Shown here: positions 62,590 through 64,000 of the stretch, one piece after another
How the letters are laid out: the number at the start of each line of letters is the position of its first letter
Numbering within the stretch: position 1 is the stretch's first letter
Assembly: GCA_039881145.1 (NCBI GenBank)
Contig: JAYKKI010000132.1
Coordinates: 2,270,501 to 2,334,500 of the forward strand
Source of the DNA: Druceiella hillmani
Taxonomy: Eukaryota > Arthropoda > Insecta > Lepidoptera > Hepialidae
Length of the DNA stretch: 64,000 bases
Direction of reading: 5' to 3'
Notes under the pieces: model-generated
What the model was told of the DNA's origin: nothing
Database searches by the model: none
Seen by the model: only the letters and a program-made list of their open reading frames with translations
Program-made: the position numbers and the translations under genes

Positions 62590-62905
62590 AGCCTATTTTT
62601 TAGTATATCTCCAAAAATTAATTATCTAAAATTAGAGAAAAATATTTTTTGGAAATATTTTATGTGAAACTATAAATTGTATAAGGAATTTCCATTTTTT
62701 TTACGATTAATAAATCCCCCCTCTCAAATTTGCATTTGAATATTTTTGTGTATTATCCACTGAAGTATATCCTTTATTATTATACCGAATTTTAACATTC
62801 TACGTCAAATATCAAATCAAACGATGGCTACGAATCACGGACAGACAAAGGGGTGATCAACTTTAAGAGGATTCTATATTTTCTTTCGATGTTTCGGAAC
62901 TCTTA
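62590..62905. repeat. LINE-like 3' region repeat, copy 3
   Basis: TAGTATATCTCCAAAAATTA, TATTATACCGAATTTTAACA (62777), CAAACGATGGCTACG, CACGGACAGACAAAGG, CGGAACTCTTA. It is the most diverged of the three but keeps the order of parts. Confidence 0.4.
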
Positions 62906-64000
62906 AAACGATATTTTAAGCTACTTTCTCATACATATAAGGAGAGAGTGAATATTTTTTCCTTAATTTTAATAAGATAAGTCTAGATTATTCAATATTA
63001 TATTTATAAACGTAATATTAATCTTTAAATTGACGTATAATATCTCCCTTATTCTATTTTCTCCATTATACATTTTAATTATTCGAAGAAATTCTCGGTA
63101 CAATGATTTAATTAAAATTTTCTTTTGAAACTATTTTGGTTGATTTGCCTTAACAATTTCAACATGTTTGCACAACTGTAAAAACCTGTTTTTTATATGT
63201 CTCGGCACGCACCGTTCGGTTTCTTTCTATACACAGTAATAAATAAGTATTACAGTGAATATATTCTTCTCAATTCAATTAATTTATTACTTTTTAATTT
63301 AATTGTTTACATTTATATACATTTACCTAACCATCAATAAATAATTTATTCCTTGTATTATTTTCATAATACACATATTTCTTTAAAATAATATTAATAC
63401 ATGTAAAGCCTCAATATCATATAGCAAAATAAATAAGAAATGAAGTAAACGTGGTCAAAGAACGGTGATATCAAAATAAAGTATGATTTAGAAACAAGCA
63501 GAGGACTGTAATATCAATTTACGAAAGGTTTAATCAGACGGTCAAAGGAATTCTCGAAATCTGTAAAATGAATGCAAACAGTATTCCACATCAATACGAA
63601 ATATACAATATCAAAGTGTTTTGGAGACCCTACATATTTTACAAACGTCATTAAACATTCTACCGTTACGTAGTTTTGCGTAATTTATTTCGTTCCTTTG
63701 CCTTTATACTATCCTCAATTATGATAATGCTTTATTTTAACTTTCATCCGTGTCTTTGCCCAAACGAATGTTGAGTCTATCCTCACTCATACTGTCTATA
63801 ATTTAAATCAGTATTGGTTAAAGTGGTTAGTATTTACTTGAAGATTGTAATAATATAACAACCTTTTAATGGTATTAAATTTAAAAAGTTTTAATTTTTA
63901 TGACATTTATAGTGTTGGTAAAGCAACGGAATTGTATTTTTACACACCATCCATCTACCATTACTATTGCAATGTGACACTTGTAAATTGTTTAGAAACT

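Larger units (their letters stand above)
29978..64000 (-). other. Probable long upstream intron or 5' flank of the Dpr gene
   Basis: Dpr genes typically have very long introns before and between the Ig exons. No exon for the first Ig domain or the first half of the second was recognised here. The region carries the satellites, foldback copies 3 and 4, MITE and GC islands listed separately, and otherwise AT-rich sequence. It could also include intergenic DNA, which the sequence alone cannot settle. Confidence 0.45.

Overview
This window is eukaryotic, AT-rich (well over two thirds A+T by eye) and intron- and repeat-dominated. No open frame over 90 codons looks like an intact gene. The best organism call is an insect, most likely a moth or butterfly (Lepidoptera). 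The main evidence is a dispersed repeat at 52653-53389 that opens with a GGGTTTCGTAG-type motif and closes with its inverse followed by a CGCGAGTCCGAC...TTGGCCG tail. To my knowledge that signature is widespread in lepidopteran genomes. A decayed mariner element and several repeat families of insect type agree with this.

The only host gene I can support is on the minus strand: the last two coding exons of a Dpr / zig-8 family immunoglobulin cell-surface protein. The upstream exon (29841-29977) encodes the end of an Ig domain with the D-S-G-x-Y-x-C motif. The terminal exon (24075-24181) encodes a short linker and a hydrophobic tail of GPI-anchor type. Splice sites are canonical and the phase matches across the junction (1 nt + 2 nt). 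They are separated by an intron of about 5.66 kb. The missing 5' exons (signal peptide, Ig1, first half of Ig2) should lie at higher coordinates. I see none of them up to 64000, so 29978-64000 is most simply read as a very long upstream intron with several GC-richer islands that could be conserved regulatory DNA.

The rest is mobile-element debris and tandem repeats. 7325-8470 is a dead mariner. Four related foldback elements (9473-9750, 13076-13273, 42162-42450, 52826-52975) carry what I read as minimal type I hammerhead ribozymes. Two are essentially complete (13137-13177 and 42309-42349, plus strand) and four other arms are decayed or deleted. This is the most interesting content of the window and suggests Penelope-like or retrozyme-like retroelements. 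Other structures are a decayed tandem array with a nucleosome-sized unit near 193 bp (46560-49150), a second triplicated unit of about 195 bp (36050-36640), tandem units of 120, 85, 58, 40, 32 and 26 bp, a 1.2-kb tandem segmental duplication inside the Dpr intron (27758-28935), a 190-bp palindromic MITE (57234-57424), LINE remnants, and long TA microsatellites.

One unidentified decayed reading frame (18353-18775) runs about 140 codons without a frameshift but with six internal stops, all TAA or TAG. It is either a degraded retrocopy or, less likely, a gene from a lineage that reads those codons as glutamine.
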